Source: Progne subis subis (lineage: Eukaryota; Chordata; Aves; Passeriformes; Hirundinidae). From it: a stretch of DNA of 64,000 bases. Each line of letters starts with the position of its first letter. The first letter of the stretch is position 1. The stretch is from assembly GCA_022316685.1 (NCBI GenBank), contig JAKJHU010000036.1, forward strand, positions 5,870,036 to 5,934,035. Direction: 5' to 3'. Below the pieces are notes generated by a model. It saw only the letters and a list, made by a program, of their open reading frames with translations. It did not search any database and was not told the DNA's origin. Both the position numbers and the translations under genes were made by a program. Below are positions 21,188 through 30,002 of this stretch, piece after piece.

Positions 21188-24100
21188 CCGGGCAAGAGGG
21201 GAGGGGAAAGGGAGCCAAAGCAAAAATAACACACTGGAAATGACTTACACGGATCATGACATGACACAACCGATTTTGACAACCAATTCTAAATATACCC
21301 CCTACAGGTTGCAGCTCACGGAGGGTTTGCACCTGAAAGACGACGACTGGAATTTTGTGTCAGTTGACAACAGTGAGCAGGGTACCTGGCCAAGGGTCAA
21401 AGGTAAGCTCATCGTTGTGGGGGACTGCAAACACACCCCAAAAGAGATCGAAATTCTTCCAGGAACACTTGATAACAATCCTGGAAAATTCGTTCTCTGG
21501 CTACGCTGCACTCACCCACCAACATTCCTACCTAAAGGGCAGATAGTTGCCCAGATCATACCCACCTGGGAACGACTGGAAGAAGATAACATACCAACAG
21601 CTTGTCCTGTGCACAGCATCACAGAAGTGAAACCCCAGGTGGGATGTGAATTACAGGTGGGTGATGAGGCCATTAACATCACAGGCCTCCTAGACACGGG
21701 CGCGAACGTTACTGTAATTCCAGCTAAGCACTGGCCGTCACGTTGGGCCTTGGAAAACGTGGCAGGACACGTGCAAGGAATAGGGGGAATGCAATTGGCC
21801 AAACAATCAAAGAGTGTGGTGCAAATTAAGGGGCCAAAAGGGCAATTGGCCAGTTTACGCCCTTTTGTTTTAGATTATAGGGAACCCTTGTTGGGGAGAG
21901 ACCTGATGGCCCAGTGGGGAGTCACGATTGACATCCCAGACCCCCCACAGGATTTTTGGGCAGCGGCCGCTGAGGAGCGCCCTACCCACAAGCTGAATTG
22001 GAAAACAGATTCGCCAGTGTGGGTGGAACAGTGGCCGCTTTCAAAACAGAAATTGAAGGCGCTCGAAGAGCTCGTGGAGGAGCAGTTAGCTAAGGGTCAC
22101 ATTGTAGAGACCACCAGCCCTTGGAATTCACCGGTTTTCGTTATCCAGAAGCCGGGGAAAGACAAGTGGAGACTCCTCCAGGATCTCAGACAAATTAACA
22201 ACGTGATAGAAGACATGGGCTCTCTTCAACCTGGGATGCCTACCCCGACCATGCTCCCACAAAATTGGAAATTGGCTGTTATAGATATAAAAGATTGTTT
22301 CTTCCATATTCCCCTACACCCTGACGACGCACCACGTTTTGCATTCTCGGTTCCCACCATTAACCGAGAGGCCCCGAGGAAACGCTACCATTGGAGGGTT
22401 TTACCCCAAGGGATGAAGGTGTCACCTATCATCTGCCAGTGGTATGTGGCTTCCTTGCTGTTCCCGGTCCGCGTAGCCGCAAAGAAAGCAATCATCCATC
22501 ATTATATGGATGATGTGCTTGTGTGTGCCCCCACCGATGATGTCTTGTCACATGCGCTTGACCTGACAATTAATGCATTAGTTGTTGCAGGGTTCGAGCT
22601 GCAGGAAGACAAAGTTCAAAGGATGCCACCTTGGAGGTACCTTGGGCTGGAAATTGGCAAGCGGACCATTGTGCCGCAGAAATTAGAAATCAAGGCCAGA
22701 ATTCAGACCCTTGCAGATGTCCATCAACTGTGTGGGGCATTGAATTGGGTGAGACCCTGGCTAGGCCTCACAACCGAGGACCTAGCCCCTCTTTTCAATT
22801 TATTGAAAGGGGGAGAGGAGCTGAGTTCTCCCAGGGAACTAACCCCGGAAGCGAAGGAGGCACTGGAAAAGGTACAGCATCTCATGTCCACTCGGCAGGC
22901 CCACCGGTGTGATCCGGACCTGCCTTTCAAATTCATAATAATGGGGAAATTGCCACACCTACATGGAGTCATTTTCCAATGGAGAAATAACATCAAAAAG
23001 GACCAGGGCAGAGAGGACCCGCTTCTAATCATAGAATGGGTCTTTCTCAGCCATCAAAGGTCCAAGAGAATGACACGTCCACAGGAACTGGTGGCTGAAC
23101 TGATCCGAAAAGCCAGAGTCCGGACCAGGGAATTGGCCGGCTGTGATTTTGAATGCATTCACATTCCAATTAGATTAAGATCGGGCCAAATTACAAAGGC
23201 AATGTTAGAACACCTGCTTCAGGAAAACGAAGCACTGCAGTTTGCTCTAGATTCCTTCACTGGGCAAATCTCAATTCATCGGCCAGCCCACAAAATTTTT
23301 AATCAGGATGCCAAATTCACACTGAATTTGAAAGATGTTCGGAGCAGGAGGCCTTTAGAGGCCCTGACAGTTTTCACGGACGCGTCCGGAAGGTCCCACA
23401 AGTCAGTTATGACTTGGAAGGACCCTCAGACTCAGCAGTGGGAGGCAGATGTTGCCGAGGTGGAGGGATCACCTCAGGTTGCTGAGTTGGCCGCTGTTGT
23501 CAGAGCTTTTGAAAGGTTCCCCGAACCCTTCAATTTAGTAACGGACTCCGCTTATGTAGCGGGGGTGGTATCGAGGGCAGATCAGGCAATACTGCAGGAA
23601 GTGTCTAACACAGCACTGTTTGAGCTGCTTTCTAAGCTTGTTAAGCTTGTCTCCCACAGAGAGCAGCCATTTTTTGTGATGCATACGAGATCACACACCG
23701 ATTTGCCAGGTTTCATAGCTGAGGGGAACAGAAGGGCTGATGCTCTTGCTGCTCCTGCAGCGATGGCCCCATTGCCAAGCATTTTTGAGCAGGCAAAGCT
23801 CAGCCATCAGCTTCACCATCAGAACGCACCTGGCCTTGTTCGCCGGTTTCACATCACCCGGGAACAGGCTAAGGCAATTGTGGCTACGTGTCCCTCCTGT
23901 AACCAGCATGCACTCCCCACCTTAAGTGCGGGAGTGAACCCCAGAGGTCTGAACAGCTGTGAGCTGTGGCAGACTGACGTGACACATATCCCCCAATTCG
24001 GCCGATCTAAATATGTGCACGTGTCAGTGGACACTTTCTCCGGTGCAGTTTTCGCTTCCGCCCACACAGGGGAGAAGACCTCGGATGCAATTAAACACCT

Positions 24101-24722
24101 CATCCAGGCTTTCTCCTTCATGGGCATCCCAAAAGAATTAAAAACTGATAATGGCCCAGCATACCGTTCCAAGGAATTCTGCAGCTTCCTGCAGCAATGG
24201 GGAGTGGGACATAAAACAGGCATCCCTCATTCCCCGACAGGCCAAGCAGTGGTGGAGAGGACCCACAGGGAAATCAAAAGAGTCCTCAACCAACAACAAC
24301 CAGTGTTGAAAACAGAAACACCACAGACCCGATTGGCCAGGGCTCTATTCACTTTGAATTTTTTAAACAGCACCTTTGAGTTTTTAAACCCTCCGATCGT
24401 TCGTCATTTCGGAGCAAACCCTCAGCTAAACATCAAAGAGAGGCCGCCAGTCATGGTCCGGGACCCTGAAACTGGAAGGACAGAGGGACCTCATGATTTG
24501 GTCACGTGGGGTCGTGGGTACGCTTGCGTGTCCACCCCCACGGGGCTGAGATGGTTACCATCAAAATGGGTGAGGCCCTATGTCCCGAAGGTCTCAGAGG
24601 AGAAAAAGAAACTGCCACAGGTTACTCAGGCAGCTTTTAGGAGGAAAAGGAGGGAAGATTTTTCCCAGGATGATTTCGCTTTCATGAATGACCCCTCCTC
24701 GAATGCTAATTGTTTGTCTTAG
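21141..24722 (+). CDS. pol: Pro-Pol polyprotein (protease, RT, RNase H, integrase)
   Basis: An open frame of 1193 codons in the -1 phase relative to gag. It has no ATG of its own at the start: position 21141 is GTG, and translation would enter at 21132-21138 by frameshifting. Residues about 50-145 look like a worn dUTPase-type segment ending LPKGQIVAQIIPTW. Protease follows with LLDTGANVTVIP (about 183-194) and LLGRDLMAQWG. RT has VIDIKDCFFHIPL (about 380), LPQGMKVSP and YMDD (about 455). RNase H has FTDASG (about 745), the AELAAV glutamate, TDSAY and a late NRRADALA. Integrase has an HH-CPSC zinc site (about 889-920), D946, D1003 and E1039 spaced exactly D-35-E, and a C-terminal domain around VTWGRGYACV. 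All catalytic residues are present. Protease and RT share one frame, unlike classical betaretroviruses, which shift twice. Confidence 0.93.
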   Translation: MKERRSTLREEKNGVDRARGEGKGSQSKNNTLEMTYTDHDMTQPILTTNSKYTPYRLQLTEGLHLKDDDWNFVSVDNSEQGTWPRVKGKLIVVGDCKHTPKEIEILPGTLDNNPGKFVLWLRCTHPPTFLPKGQIVAQIIPTWERLEEDNIPTACPVHSITEVKPQVGCELQVGDEAINITGLLDTGANVTVIPAKHWPSRWALENVAGHVQGIGGMQLAKQSKSVVQIKGPKGQLASLRPFVLDYREPLLGRDLMAQWGVTIDIPDPPQDFWAAAAEERPTHKLNWKTDSPVWVEQWPLSKQKLKALEELVEEQLAKGHIVETTSPWNSPVFVIQKPGKDKWRLLQDLRQINNVIEDMGSLQPGMPTPTMLPQNWKLAVIDIKDCFFHIPLHPDDAPRFAFSVPTINREAPRKRYHWRVLPQGMKVSPIICQWYVASLLFPVRVAAKKAIIHHYMDDVLVCAPTDDVLSHALDLTINALVVAGFELQEDKVQRMPPWRYLGLEIGKRTIVPQKLEIKARIQTLADVHQLCGALNWVRPWLGLTTEDLAPLFNLLKGGEELSSPRELTPEAKEALEKVQHLMSTRQAHRCDPDLPFKFIIMGKLPHLHGVIFQWRNNIKKDQGREDPLLIIEWVFLSHQRSKRMTRPQELVAELIRKARVRTRELAGCDFECIHIPIRLRSGQITKAMLEHLLQENEALQFALDSFTGQISIHRPAHKIFNQDAKFTLNLKDVRSRRPLEALTVFTDASGRSHKSVMTWKDPQTQQWEADVAEVEGSPQVAELAAVVRAFERFPEPFNLVTDSAYVAGVVSRADQAILQEVSNTALFELLSKLVKLVSHREQPFFVMHTRSHTDLPGFIAEGNRRADALAAPAAMAPLPSIFEQAKLSHQLHHQNAPGLVRRFHITREQAKAIVATCPSCNQHALPTLSAGVNPRGLNSCELWQTDVTHIPQFGRSKYVHVSVDTFSGAVFASAHTGEKTSDAIKHLIQAFSFMGIPKELKTDNGPAYRSKEFCSFLQQWGVGHKTGIPHSPTGQAVVERTHREIKRVLNQQQPVLKTETPQTRLARALFTLNFLNSTFEFLNPPIVRHFGANPQLNIKERPPVMVRDPETGRTEGPHDLVTWGRGYACVSTPTGLRWLPSKWVRPYVPKVSEEKKKLPQVTQAAFRRKRREDFSQDDFAFMNDPSSNANCLS

Positions 24723-25293
24723 TTCTTTTAGTTCTGACAGAGCCTGTCCAGCGCCAGTCCCCAGTGCTGAGGAAGTTCCACCTGCTCCTCAGCATCCTCC
24801 TGCTTGCCAGTCTCGCTGCACCTGTCTCCAGATGGTTGGTGCCCCAGCCCAAAGCCACCAGGGCAATGGGGCAGGCCACAAAGCCAGCCAGAACATCCGG
24901 GACATGGTGAATGACATCAAGAGAGAGACTGGTGACTGGCTGAATGGATTGTTTGGGGACTGGGGAATTTCGGGCTGGGTGGGTTCAATTTTGAAATCAG
25001 TTTTGTTGTTTTTGTTTGTTATTCTGTTAATTTTAATTGGATTTGGTATCGTCAAAAAAATGTTAGGTAGATTAATTTCTAGCACCACACATGCCCCCTC
25101 TGTGAACCAAGTTGCTGTATCATCCGTGCCTGGATGGGAGGAAAACATGGAACTGGAGGAAAACCCAGAAGACAGGAGACACCCAGAAGAAGAACCTCAG
25201 ATGGAGTGGCCCTCTCAGCCAGAGTGGCTCACTGAGAGTTACCCGGACTTTGAATATCATCCTCCTCCGTTCCAGCCCTCCTCCTGTTATTAA
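24688..25293 (+). pseudogene. env: env remnant: membrane anchor and cytoplasmic tail only
   Basis: A 201-codon open frame overlapping the end of pol by 35 bases. The surface subunit, fusion peptide and most of the transmembrane ectodomain are missing. What remains from about residue 66 is a membrane-proximal stretch (NIRDMVNDIKRETGDWLNGL), a strong hydrophobic anchor (VLLFLFVILLILIGFGIV) and a long acidic, proline-rich tail with a PPPF motif. A signal-peptide-like hydrophobic stretch lies in a different frame at about 24764-24835, so the deletion seems to have joined the two ends out of frame. An internal ATG at 24832 could start a 153-residue single-pass protein. Whether it is expressed is unknown. 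Confidence 0.75.
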
Positions 25294-25296
25294 AAC

Positions 25297-25310
25297 AAAA
25301 AAGGGGGAGA
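25297..25310 (+). promoter_or_regulatory. polypurine tract
   Basis: AAAAAAGGGGGAGA directly abuts the TG of the 3' LTR. This is the expected primer for plus-strand DNA synthesis. Confidence 0.9.
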
Positions 25311-26031
25311 TGTAGTGGTGCAGAACTGTTTTATTAGGTTTTTGTAAGAAGTTTATGTTATGGTTCATTTCACTGTATCCCCAATTTTGTATCCCTTTTG
25401 TGTTGTCTGTATAATAAGGTGTTTTGTGTCAATCATCCCACCCCTCACATGGCATGTAACATCCCCTCTGCCCCCCCTCACTCTGGGGCAGCCTGTCTAT
25501 CACTCCAGGGGTCCCTCCCAGATTGCGAAACCTCAGGGAGAGGGCTTAGGGTGGACAGGTAGCCTGGGGGGAATTCTTTTCCTCTGGAGGTGGTTGGTCC
25601 GAGGCTTGGGGGTGGGCACACCTTGTTACCCCCTGGATCCCCTGATTTGTTGTCTTGTTGTATCCTCCCTGGAACCCCTCCCCCGCTTATAAGGGAGAGG
25701 AGGGAGATTCGAACTCTCTCCCAGCAGCTCTCTCCCAGCAGCTCTCCGAGCAGCTCGCTCAGCTACCTCGCTCTCAGCTGCTCAGCTCCCAGCCTCTGAG
25801 CTCTCGCCTCTGAGCTCGGAGCTCTCTGCTTCTCAACTCTGGAGCTAATAAACATCTTTTAACCTGCTAAGCTGAGAGCCAGCCTTTTCTCTTCTGCTGC
25901 TGTTGACTGTCTCAACATACGGGGTCTAACTGCTAAGCCGAAGCCGAAGCGAACTGGAAACATCTGTATCTGTGTTGACCGAGCTAGCCAGAGGTCCTCT
26001 CCCGCCCGGAGCGGGGAAAAAACCAGATACA
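25311..26031 (+). repeat. 3' LTR of the young provirus
   Basis: 721 bases, at a constant offset of 7387 from the 5' LTR and with no difference seen. It ends in CA and is followed by the target duplication GATTAT (26032-26037). Its AATAAA (25847-25852) would end the proviral transcripts. Confidence 0.95.
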
Positions 26032-26067
26032 GATTATGTAACCTAAAAATGTGTATTTTATTTCATC

Positions 26068-26690
26068 TGTTGAAAGCTGTTCTTTGGGAGGTGTTTTATC
26101 CTTCTCTCACCCTTCCAGGAGGGAGGGGGGTGGATGCCTTCTGATAATGGCACAGCCATTAAAACCAGGTGGGGCATGACATGACACATTCCATCATCCC
26201 TCATTATGAGATGCTCCACCTGGGGAGGGGGGGAGCCAGCTGTTCCTAGCTATATAAAAACTGGGGCTGAAAGACACAAGGTGTCTGTTTTTTTTCCGCT
26301 GGATTCCTGGAGGAAGACCAAACCCATCTCGTCATCACAGGACTTTCTAAAGGACCATCTGTTACTCCAGGAGGACTTATTTGGACTGCTTCCAACACCC
26401 TGGCCAACAAGGTGCCAGGTCATATCCCTGACTGTCAGGGTTTTTCCAGGTTTTTGTTTGCTACCTTGCTTGGTTTTTTGTACTACTTTTTTTGTTTGTT
26501 TGTTTTGTTTTGTTTTGTTTTTTTTCTTTTTATTCCTAGTAAAGAACTGTTACTCCTATTTCCCATATCTTTGTTTGAAAGCCTCTAATTGCAAAATTGT
26601 AATAATTTGGAGGGAAGGGGGTTTACATTCTCCATTCCAAGGGAGGCTCTACCTTTCCTTGGCAGACAACTGTCTTTCAAAACCAAGACA
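26068..26690 (+). mobile_element. solo LTR of a different avian family
   Basis: It begins TGTTGAAAGCTGTTCTTTGG and ends AAAACCAAGACA. It contains a clear TATATAAAAA promoter box at 26251-26260, followed by a T-rich stretch rich in GTTTT and a CTAGTAAAGAACTG segment. This layout is that of an LTR, and the block starts only 31 bases after the young provirus. I could not find a target duplication around these ends, so the limits may be off by a few bases or the copy may be rearranged. Family not recognised. Confidence 0.65.
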
Positions 26691-26853
26691 ATAGGCTTTA
26701 GTGAATATGATAGAATTTACTTGCATTTCTTGATCTAGTCTTGGCCAAATATGCTAACAGATACTTTCTTAAAAATGAGAATATTTTATATCCAGTGAGT
26801 AGTTTCTTCTTCCTTTGACTTCAGTTCATTAGTTCCGTTTTCTATGCTTGATA

Positions 26854-26890
<37 letters not shown>

Positions 26891-26922
26891 TTCATTTCCA
26901 CAGGGAGAAAATCAAAAAGCAT

Positions 26923-26955
<33 letters not shown>

Positions 26956-27569
26956 GAGCTTGTAACAATAGGAAAAAGTGACCAGACACTAATTTTCAGG
27001 TGATTTAAAATATGTTTTCCAGGAATAATTAGTACTCTGCTCATAGACACCTGTCTGAATAAAGGGAGAAATAACTTGGGATTTTTAGTGTCCCACAGAG
27101 GAATCCTACAGTTTTTTTCTCTGTCAGTGAAGGAACAGGGTCAAAGCCAAAGTTCTCCTTACTGCTTTTTTGTGTCCTTCCATTTTCTCACCTTAATTCT
27201 CTGTAACCTCACCATCATACAGCTGTTGTTTATTTTTGGAAAGAATTAGTGGGACAGGATGGATTAGCTGCAGAAACAGATGAATAGCAATATATCCATT
27301 TTGTAGTTCTGATAATGTATACAGAGAATTTCTTATAACTTCAGAAAATTGTACTTGCAAGATTTCAGTCTAAGACTAGTAGTCTGATTTAATAAGAAGA
27401 AAATTGAATCAACTTCCTCCATTAATGTTATTATTAAAAACCTCTTGGCATTCTCCAAAAGAATCACTTCATTATGCTGAAAGTAATACATCATCCTCAT
27501 TTTGAGTAATATTGACTAGAAAGAAGGATTTTTTTCTTTTAAAAAAAATTCTCCATAGGAATTAATACT
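26691..27569. other. AT-rich spacer with two poly(A) tracts
   Basis: No coding signal is seen. Two A runs lie at 26855-26885 and 26927-26953. The remainder is AT-rich unique-looking DNA. Confidence 0.55.
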
Positions 27570-27597
27570 AGAATCATTGAATCATAGATTTGCCTGG
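27570..27597 (-). mobile_element. CR1 3' terminus, split from its body by an ERVL insertion
   Basis: AGAATCATTGAATCATAGAT is the antisense CR1 terminus. It ends at the duplicated CCTGG (27593-27597). The CR1 resumes at 33962 with CCTGGGTTGGAAGGGACC, exactly as an uninterrupted CR1 would read. Confidence 0.85.
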
Positions 27598-27960
27598 TGT
27601 CCTAGGGTGACTTTATGATGCTTGTATCCCCAGTCGTCTGTTCTGTTTGTGCTGTATATTGAGTCCTGTGCCTTTAAGACTGGTTCTAAGAGCAAGGAGA
27701 AGCGCGGAGTTTGTTTTGAGAAAACTGCCTGACTCCTCCACATTCTTCTGCGGACGGTGTTCGGCGGAGGTTTGGAGAGACTGCAGGACAGAGATTTTTT
27801 TTTTGCTTTTAGTTAGTTTCAGCTAGCTAGGGCAGAGAAGTTCTCTGGACTGTTTTTCTTCTTTTTCGTGGAACTGTTTAAACCTGCTCTGGACTGAAAA
27901 CCCAGGGGAGCACTGGGGGCTGCACCTGCGGCCCACCGGGGCCTGGACCTCGGCATTTTC
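27598..27960 (+). repeat. 5' LTR of the ERVL-like provirus, 3' part missing
   Basis: It begins TGTCCTAGGGTGACTTTATG and follows the 3' LTR up to CTCGGCATTTTC. The last 294 or so bases of the LTR (the counterpart of 33668-33961, including the probable polyadenylation region) are absent. The sequence jumps to TTAAACCTAA and then the primer site. It is a deletion in the 5' copy, because the 3' copy keeps the expected CCAGGACA end. Confidence 0.85.
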
Positions 27961-27971
27961 TTAAACCTAAT

Positions 27972-27989
27972 TGGCGCCCACTGCGGGGC
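27972..27989 (+). promoter_or_regulatory. primer binding site, Lys-like with mismatches
   Basis: TGGCGCCCACTGCGGGGC differs at three of 18 positions from the tRNA-Lys(1,2) site seen in the young provirus. It may be a decayed Lys site or a site for another tRNA whose 3' end also yields TGGCGCCC. It lies a few bases after the truncated LTR. Confidence 0.6.
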
Positions 27990-28074
27990 ACGAGAGAGTG
28001 GAAAAAACTTTTATTGATTATTATTAACTGCATTTTTTGTTGTCCTTTGGGTAGGGATTAAACAGACAGTGGCC

Positions 28075-29970
28075 ATGTTGCTTCTTGAAGTCCTAACATC
28101 TCTTAGAATAGAGTCTTTTCTGCATTTCTGTTCCCTAGGCTTTTTTGAGGTCTTAATACCTTTCTGGTCCCTAGGTTTGTTTTCCTACCCAGAAATAGCT
28201 CCAATATTGTCCTTAACATACAGCTTTTACACTAGGGATGCACAAATTAGAATAGTTATTTTGCTGGGTTCGGTGATTATGGTTTACAAGAAGCTTATAA
28301 AGATATTGGAGTTTGTTCTGGGTATGTTCAGTTTATGGTTTTTTCGTCCTACCCTGCGTCCTAGTTCCAGCAGCGTGTTTTGGGGATTTATCAATAATTG
28401 CACGCAGTTTGTTAGAGGAGGAGTAGGGGGTGAGGCTCTTCAGCCTCTTTTTTCCTTCTTCTCTTTTAAGTCAGTTACATCACTTTTAGAGAAGGTTCAG
28501 GGTCTCCTGAATGTTAAAGACCCCACCTTCCTGGTATTTCACCTGGTGACTTTCCTCTATATGGCTTATAGCTTTTCTAGAATGAGTCACACACTGCTAA
28601 ACACTGTAGGGCAGCAGATAGAGGCATGGGAGCAGGGAGATAAATCAGTCACTCAGGCTGCAGCCAACCCCACAGCTATTCAGGCTGCAGCTAAACCAGA
28701 CAGTGAGGCTAAGACACCGGCAGTTGCTGCAGTAAAGAAGGGAAAGAAGCACACGGACAAAACCGATCGACCAGTAGACAATGATTCAGGTGAAGGATCC
28801 TCAGTGCCTCCTGACACCCAGTCAGGAGTCAAACCAACTGACACACAATCAGAAGCTGAAGCAACTGATGATACACAGTCAGAAGCTGAACCAACTGATA
28901 CGAAATCGGAAGCCCAACCAACTGGTACAAGATCGGGAGTCCAACCAACTAGCACATGATCAGAAGCCCAACCAGCTGCTACAAGATTAGGAGCCCAACC
29001 AACTGCTACAACATCAAGAACCCAACCAACTGCTACAAGATCAGGAGCCCGACCAACTGCTACAAGATCAGGAGATACTATTGAGTCCTTTTCCCTGAAG
29101 GACCTTCGTGGCCTAAGAAAGGATTATACTCGACGACCTGATGAATCTATAATTAGTTGGTTAGTCCGTCTTTGGGATGCTGCAGGCGAGGCTACAATTC
29201 TGGATGGCACTGAAGCGAGACATCTTGGATCCCTATCACATGATCCCGTTATTGACCAAGAAATGATGAGGGAGGCTAATCCTTGCAGTCTCTGGGAACG
29301 GGTCCTGGGAAGTGTGGCACAAAGATATCTGTGTGCCGACGATCTCTATCTGCAGCAAACTCAGTGGAAAACCATTGAACAAGGGATTCAGCGCTTGAGA
29401 GAAATGGCAGTGGCGGAGATTGTCTTCTCAGATGACCTAAACACTAGGAACCCCGACTTGGTACCGTGTACACCTGTAATGTGGCGAAAACTTGTACGAC
29501 TTGGGCCACAAGAATACTCCTCTGCTTTAGCAATAATGAAGCGGGATGAGACAGAGGAGACTGTGCTTGATATGGCGAAGAAGCTCCGAACATATGCAGA
29601 TGCCGTGCATGGTCCAACACATGCAAGAATCGCAGCTTTGGAAACACAGGTGCGGGGATTAGCAGACAAGGTGGAGGAGAATCTCAAAGAACTTAAGGAG
29701 AACATTCTCCAGATCTCTGCAGTACAAGTTAGGGGCTCTGGCACCACACGCAAACGTTCCCTAGATAGAGAGGGAAAAGGCATCCCACGGGCTAAGCTGT
29801 GGTCCTTCCTGCGTGATTGTGGAGAAAACATGAAAAGATGGGATGGAGAATCTACTGATGCTATGACACAACGGCTGCATGAATTGTTAGATGGCAAGAC
29901 TGTGAGAGGCAGTTCTAGCAAGAAGGAAGCAGCTCCGGTTACCCAGGGAAATAAGGATAATCAGGCTTAG
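28075..29970 (+). pseudogene. gag: ERVL-like Gag with hydrophobic N-terminus and tandem repeats
   Basis: The first ATG is 28075; the frame runs 631 codons to TAG at 29968-29970, with one internal TGA at 28957-28959. Residues 1-175 are strongly hydrophobic with about four possible membrane segments (MLLLEVLTSL start; IRIVILLGSVIMVYKKL; LIKILEFVLGMFSLWFF; TFLVFHLVTFLYMAYSF). Then comes an Ala/Lys-rich linker and nine copies of a nonapeptide like QSEAEPTDT (28819-29064). From about 29070 there is a helical domain resembling a capsid, with SIISWLVRLWDAAGEA and later a coiled-coil-like stretch (IAALETQVRGLADKVEENL). No zinc knuckle is visible. The position between primer site and pol makes it gag. 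Membrane-spanning Gag is unusual, and alternatives such as a captured cellular segment cannot be excluded. Confidence 0.75.
28819..29064 (+). repeat. 27-bp tandem repeats coding for nonapeptides in Gag
   Basis: Nine imperfect 27-base units (one carries an extra codon) keep the theme xSxAxPTxT. Typical units read CAGTCAGAAGCTGAACCAAC and AGATCAGGAGCCCAACCAAC. The sixth unit holds the TGA stop. The array is open in the gag frame otherwise. Confidence 0.88.
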
Positions 29971-30002
29971 AGGGGCCCTGCCTCTAGCCAGGTAGAGGCT
30001 AG
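29968..30002 (+). promoter_or_regulatory. in-frame UAG between gag and pol with downstream hairpin
   Basis: TAG (29968-29970) ends gag, and pol continues in the same frame. CTAGCC (29984-29989) pairs perfectly with GGCTAG (29997-30002) around a seven-base loop, 13 bases after the stop. A second possible stem pairs TAGAGG (29968-29973) with CCTCTA (29981-29986). This resembles the stop-readthrough layout of gammaretroviruses, but could also be a chance nonsense mutation. Confidence 0.5.

Larger units (their letters stand above)
17924..26031 (+). mobile_element. young betaretrovirus-like (ERVK-type) provirus, env-deleted
   Basis: A complete provirus of 8108 bases: 721-bp LTR, leader, gag, pro-pol, env remnant, polypurine tract, 721-bp LTR. 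It is flanked by the perfect 6-bp target duplication GATTAT (17918-17923 and 26032-26037). Reading the two LTRs against each other I find no difference. Gag and Pro-Pol are open from end to end with all catalytic motifs present. The primer site is of tRNA-Lys type, and Gag has a myristoylation-type start and one CCHC knuckle. These point to the class II/betaretrovirus-like group, although pro and pol share one frame. The env surface domain is missing. Identical LTRs imply recent integration, so the insertion may be polymorphic among individuals. Confidence 0.93.

Noticed and set aside
26068..26690. Target duplication for the solo LTR
   Set aside because: No 4-6 base match was found between TTCATC on the left and ATAGGC on the right; not claimed.
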